Shown here in pieces: positions 28,176-29,842 of a stretch of DNA of 29,842 nucleotides (position 1 is its first letter; each line of letters begins with the position of its first letter). The position numbers were made by a program, and so were the translations under genes. The DNA comes from a virus: the IMG/VR virus record IMGVR_UViG_3300028678_000171, positions 1 to 29,842 of that record. One strand, given 5' to 3'. Under the pieces are notes generated by a model that was given only the letters and a program-made list of their open reading frames with translations, was not told where the DNA came from and made no database searches.

Positions 28176-29842
28176 TCATATACGATAAAGATGGAAATCA
28201 AATAGTAGATGTGCTTACCTATGATAAAAGTTACCGGTACAAAGCTATTATGGGTGAAAATACACTTACATTGTATTTTTCGTCTCCTACTTTCTATGAG
28301 ATAGCTGAAGGCGCTTATATTGATTTCAAAGAAGAGCGATATTTTTTATTAAAGCCTGAAAATTTTACACAGCACCATAGCCAAAATTTTGAATATACGC
28401 TTTTGCTGGATTCGTATCAGAGTCTAACAAAATATGTTAAGTTCAAATATTTCACGATGGCCGACGGAGTAGTAAACAGTGCTTATGAACTAAAGTTCTC
28501 GCTTACATTTACACCAACACAATTTGCACAATTGTTGGTTGATAACATGAATATAGCTGATTCAGCAGGTGGATGGACCGTGGGAACCTGTATAACTGCT
28601 GATCCGATTGTATTGGACTTTAATCACGATTATTGTTTTGATGTATTGGCTAAGTTGGTTGCTTCAGATGCTTTTGATACGGAATGGGAAATAACGAATA
28701 AGACGATTAATATCGGAAAGGTAGAAAAATTGAAAGATACTCCACTACCACTTAAATATGGATATAACTGTGGACTTATACCCGGTACATCACGCGTTAA
28801 TTTAAGTACTTCGAATGCTATTACCCGATTATTTATTGAGGGATCGGATAAAAATATTGATGAAAGCACCTATGGTAGTTCGACGCTTAGAATGCCAAAG
28901 AATACAACTATTGTTTATGAAGGTATAAGCTATAAAACTGATGCTACAGGTACGTATATTGAACGCGTAACGCCTACCGGAAGACTGGTTGAGGACAGTT
29001 TGGATGTCACAAAAATATACCCAAAACGGATCGGTACGGTTAGCCAAGTGAATACAGTGAACGCCACAACTAATCTGTATGATATTATTGATTCATCTAT
29101 TCCGGATGAATTGGATTTTTCGAAACAGGTAATTGCCGGGGAAACAATGACTATCATTTTTCAGACCGGGCAATTAGCGGGTAAAGAATTTAATGTTGCC
29201 TATTATTCAACCACTAAACGATTTGAAATAGTACCAACATCGGATAATGGAAACTATTATCCATCGGGTTCACTTATTCCAGAAGTAGGAGACAAATATG
29301 CTGCTTTTCATATTGGTTTACCAACTACATACACCACAACTGCCGAAACGGATGTATTGAATGCAGCTGTGAAATATCTGTATGAAAATGAAACGCAAAA
29401 ATACACCTATACCTGTACACTAGATGAAATATATGCAAAACGTAATTGGTTGACAATTGGAGGTTTTTTAGATTGTGGTTACTTTGTGGCATTATCATCT
29501 GACCAGTTTTTAATTGATCCCGTAAACATTCGTATAACGGCAGTTAAAGAGTATTTAAACAAGCCTAAACAGCCGGAAATAACGCTATCGAATGAAGTAA
29601 CCGGAACAACATTAAGTACTACGCTGAATAAGATTCCGACTCAAGAGCAGGCAACGGATAGAAAGGATGATGAAACGGTCCGTTTTGCCCGCCGGCAGTT
29701 TGCTGATGTGAAGCAAACAACAGAAATGCTTCAAAGTTCTCTTTTGAATTTCAGTAGCTCTATTTCACCATTGACGGTCGAAACAATGCAGTTGATTGCC
29801 GGTGATGAAACGCTGCAATTCGAATTTTTCAATGATTCTGAT
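28172..29842 (+). CDS. Tail tip / tail-associated protein, incomplete at 3' end
   Basis: An ATG at 28172, overlapping the previous stop by four bases, opens a frame of at least 557 codons that runs out of the window without a stop. The beta-rich N-terminus (IYDKDGNQIVDVLTYDKSYR, GENTLTLYFSSPTFYEIAEGAY) and the FEYTLLLDSYQSLTKYV region resemble baseplate-hub or Tal-type proteins that follow Dit in siphovirus tail modules. No peptidase or lysozyme motif is seen in the visible part. Residues after ~470 become helical. Confidence 0.75.
   Translation, partial: MIIYDKDGNQIVDVLTYDKSYRYKAIMGENTLTLYFSSPTFYEIAEGAYIDFKEERYFLLKPENFTQHHSQNFEYTLLLDSYQSLTKYVKFKYFTMADGVVNSAYELKFSLTFTPTQFAQLLVDNMNIADSAGGWTVGTCITADPIVLDFNHDYCFDVLAKLVASDAFDTEWEITNKTINIGKVEKLKDTPLPLKYGYNCGLIPGTSRVNLSTSNAITRLFIEGSDKNIDESTYGSSTLRMPKNTTIVYEGISYKTDATGTYIERVTPTGRLVEDSLDVTKIYPKRIGTVSQVNTVNATTNLYDIIDSSIPDELDFSKQVIAGETMTIIFQTGQLAGKEFNVAYYSTTKRFEIVPTSDNGNYYPSGSLIPEVGDKYAAFHIGLPTTYTTTAETDVLNAAVKYLYENETQKYTYTCTLDEIYAKRNWLTIGGFLDCGYFVALSSDQFLIDPVNIRITAVKEYLNKPKQPEITLSNEVTGTTLSTTLNKIPTQEQATDRKDDETVRFARRQFADVKQTTEMLQSSLLNFSSSISPLTVETMQLIAGDETLQFEFFNDSD

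Overview
The window is most of a transposable (Mu-like) temperate phage or prophage with a siphovirus-type tail from a Bacteroidota host. A MuA-type DDE transposase is followed by a MuB-type ATPase. Then come a replication/accessory block, a Mu-type head module (terminase, DUF935 portal, Mu-F-like, gp36/DUF1320-like, virion morphogenesis) and a long-tail module with a 1254-residue tape measure and no tail sheath. The Bacteroidota assignment rests on families I associate with that phylum (DUF4494, DUF4468, the DUF3164 context), a TAnnTTTG-type promoter, weak Shine-Dalgarno sequences, and dispersed palindromes of a style I remember from Bacteroidota intergenic DNA. No host chromosome, phage end or repressor gene can be identified in the window.

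Layout. 1-6271 (+): small gene, MuA, MuB, a second P-loop ATPase, a GemA/gp16-like protein, a repeat-containing basic protein, a 39-residue membrane peptide, DUF3164, DUF4494 and a small unknown, mostly overlapping or a few bases apart. 6284-8670 (+): a diversity-generating retroelement (DGR) with two paralogous target genes, a template repeat (TR) and a reverse transcriptase, then an overlapping small gene. 8675-10847 (+): small accessory genes (Cys-rich protein, ASCH-like protein, HAD phosphatase, HTH-like protein). 10859-11736 (+): AT-rich cargo, including a secreted DUF4468-type protein with its own promoter-like sequence, closed by a bidirectional terminator at 11757-11791. 11793-17953 (-): head module running leftwards. 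18170-29842 (+): protease/scaffold, major capsid, lysis cassette, tail tube, tail chaperone, tape measure, tail-tip proteins; the last gene runs off the window.

Main result. TR (7201-7279) and two variable repeats, VR1 (6605-6683) and VR2 (7017-7095), align without gaps over 79 bases. Every difference lies at a TR adenine: 17 of 20 adenines changed in VR1 and 14 of 20 in VR2, with no other substitution. This is the signature of adenine-directed DGR mutagenesis. The RT has the DGR-type IGNYLSQ motif and a YADD catalytic box. The targets are small paralogous proteins of the early region, not tail fibres or recognisable lectin-domain proteins. No Avd gene is recognisable; the gene overlapping the RT 3' end is a candidate substitute. 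TR is bracketed by an 11-bp perfect inverted repeat.

Second theme. At least two families of GC-rich palindromes plus several low-complexity spacers are scattered through the phage. Some lie inside open reading frames (portal fusion, 9424-9906, 9903-10160), some directly after stop codons, and one inside the loop of the capsid-gene terminator.
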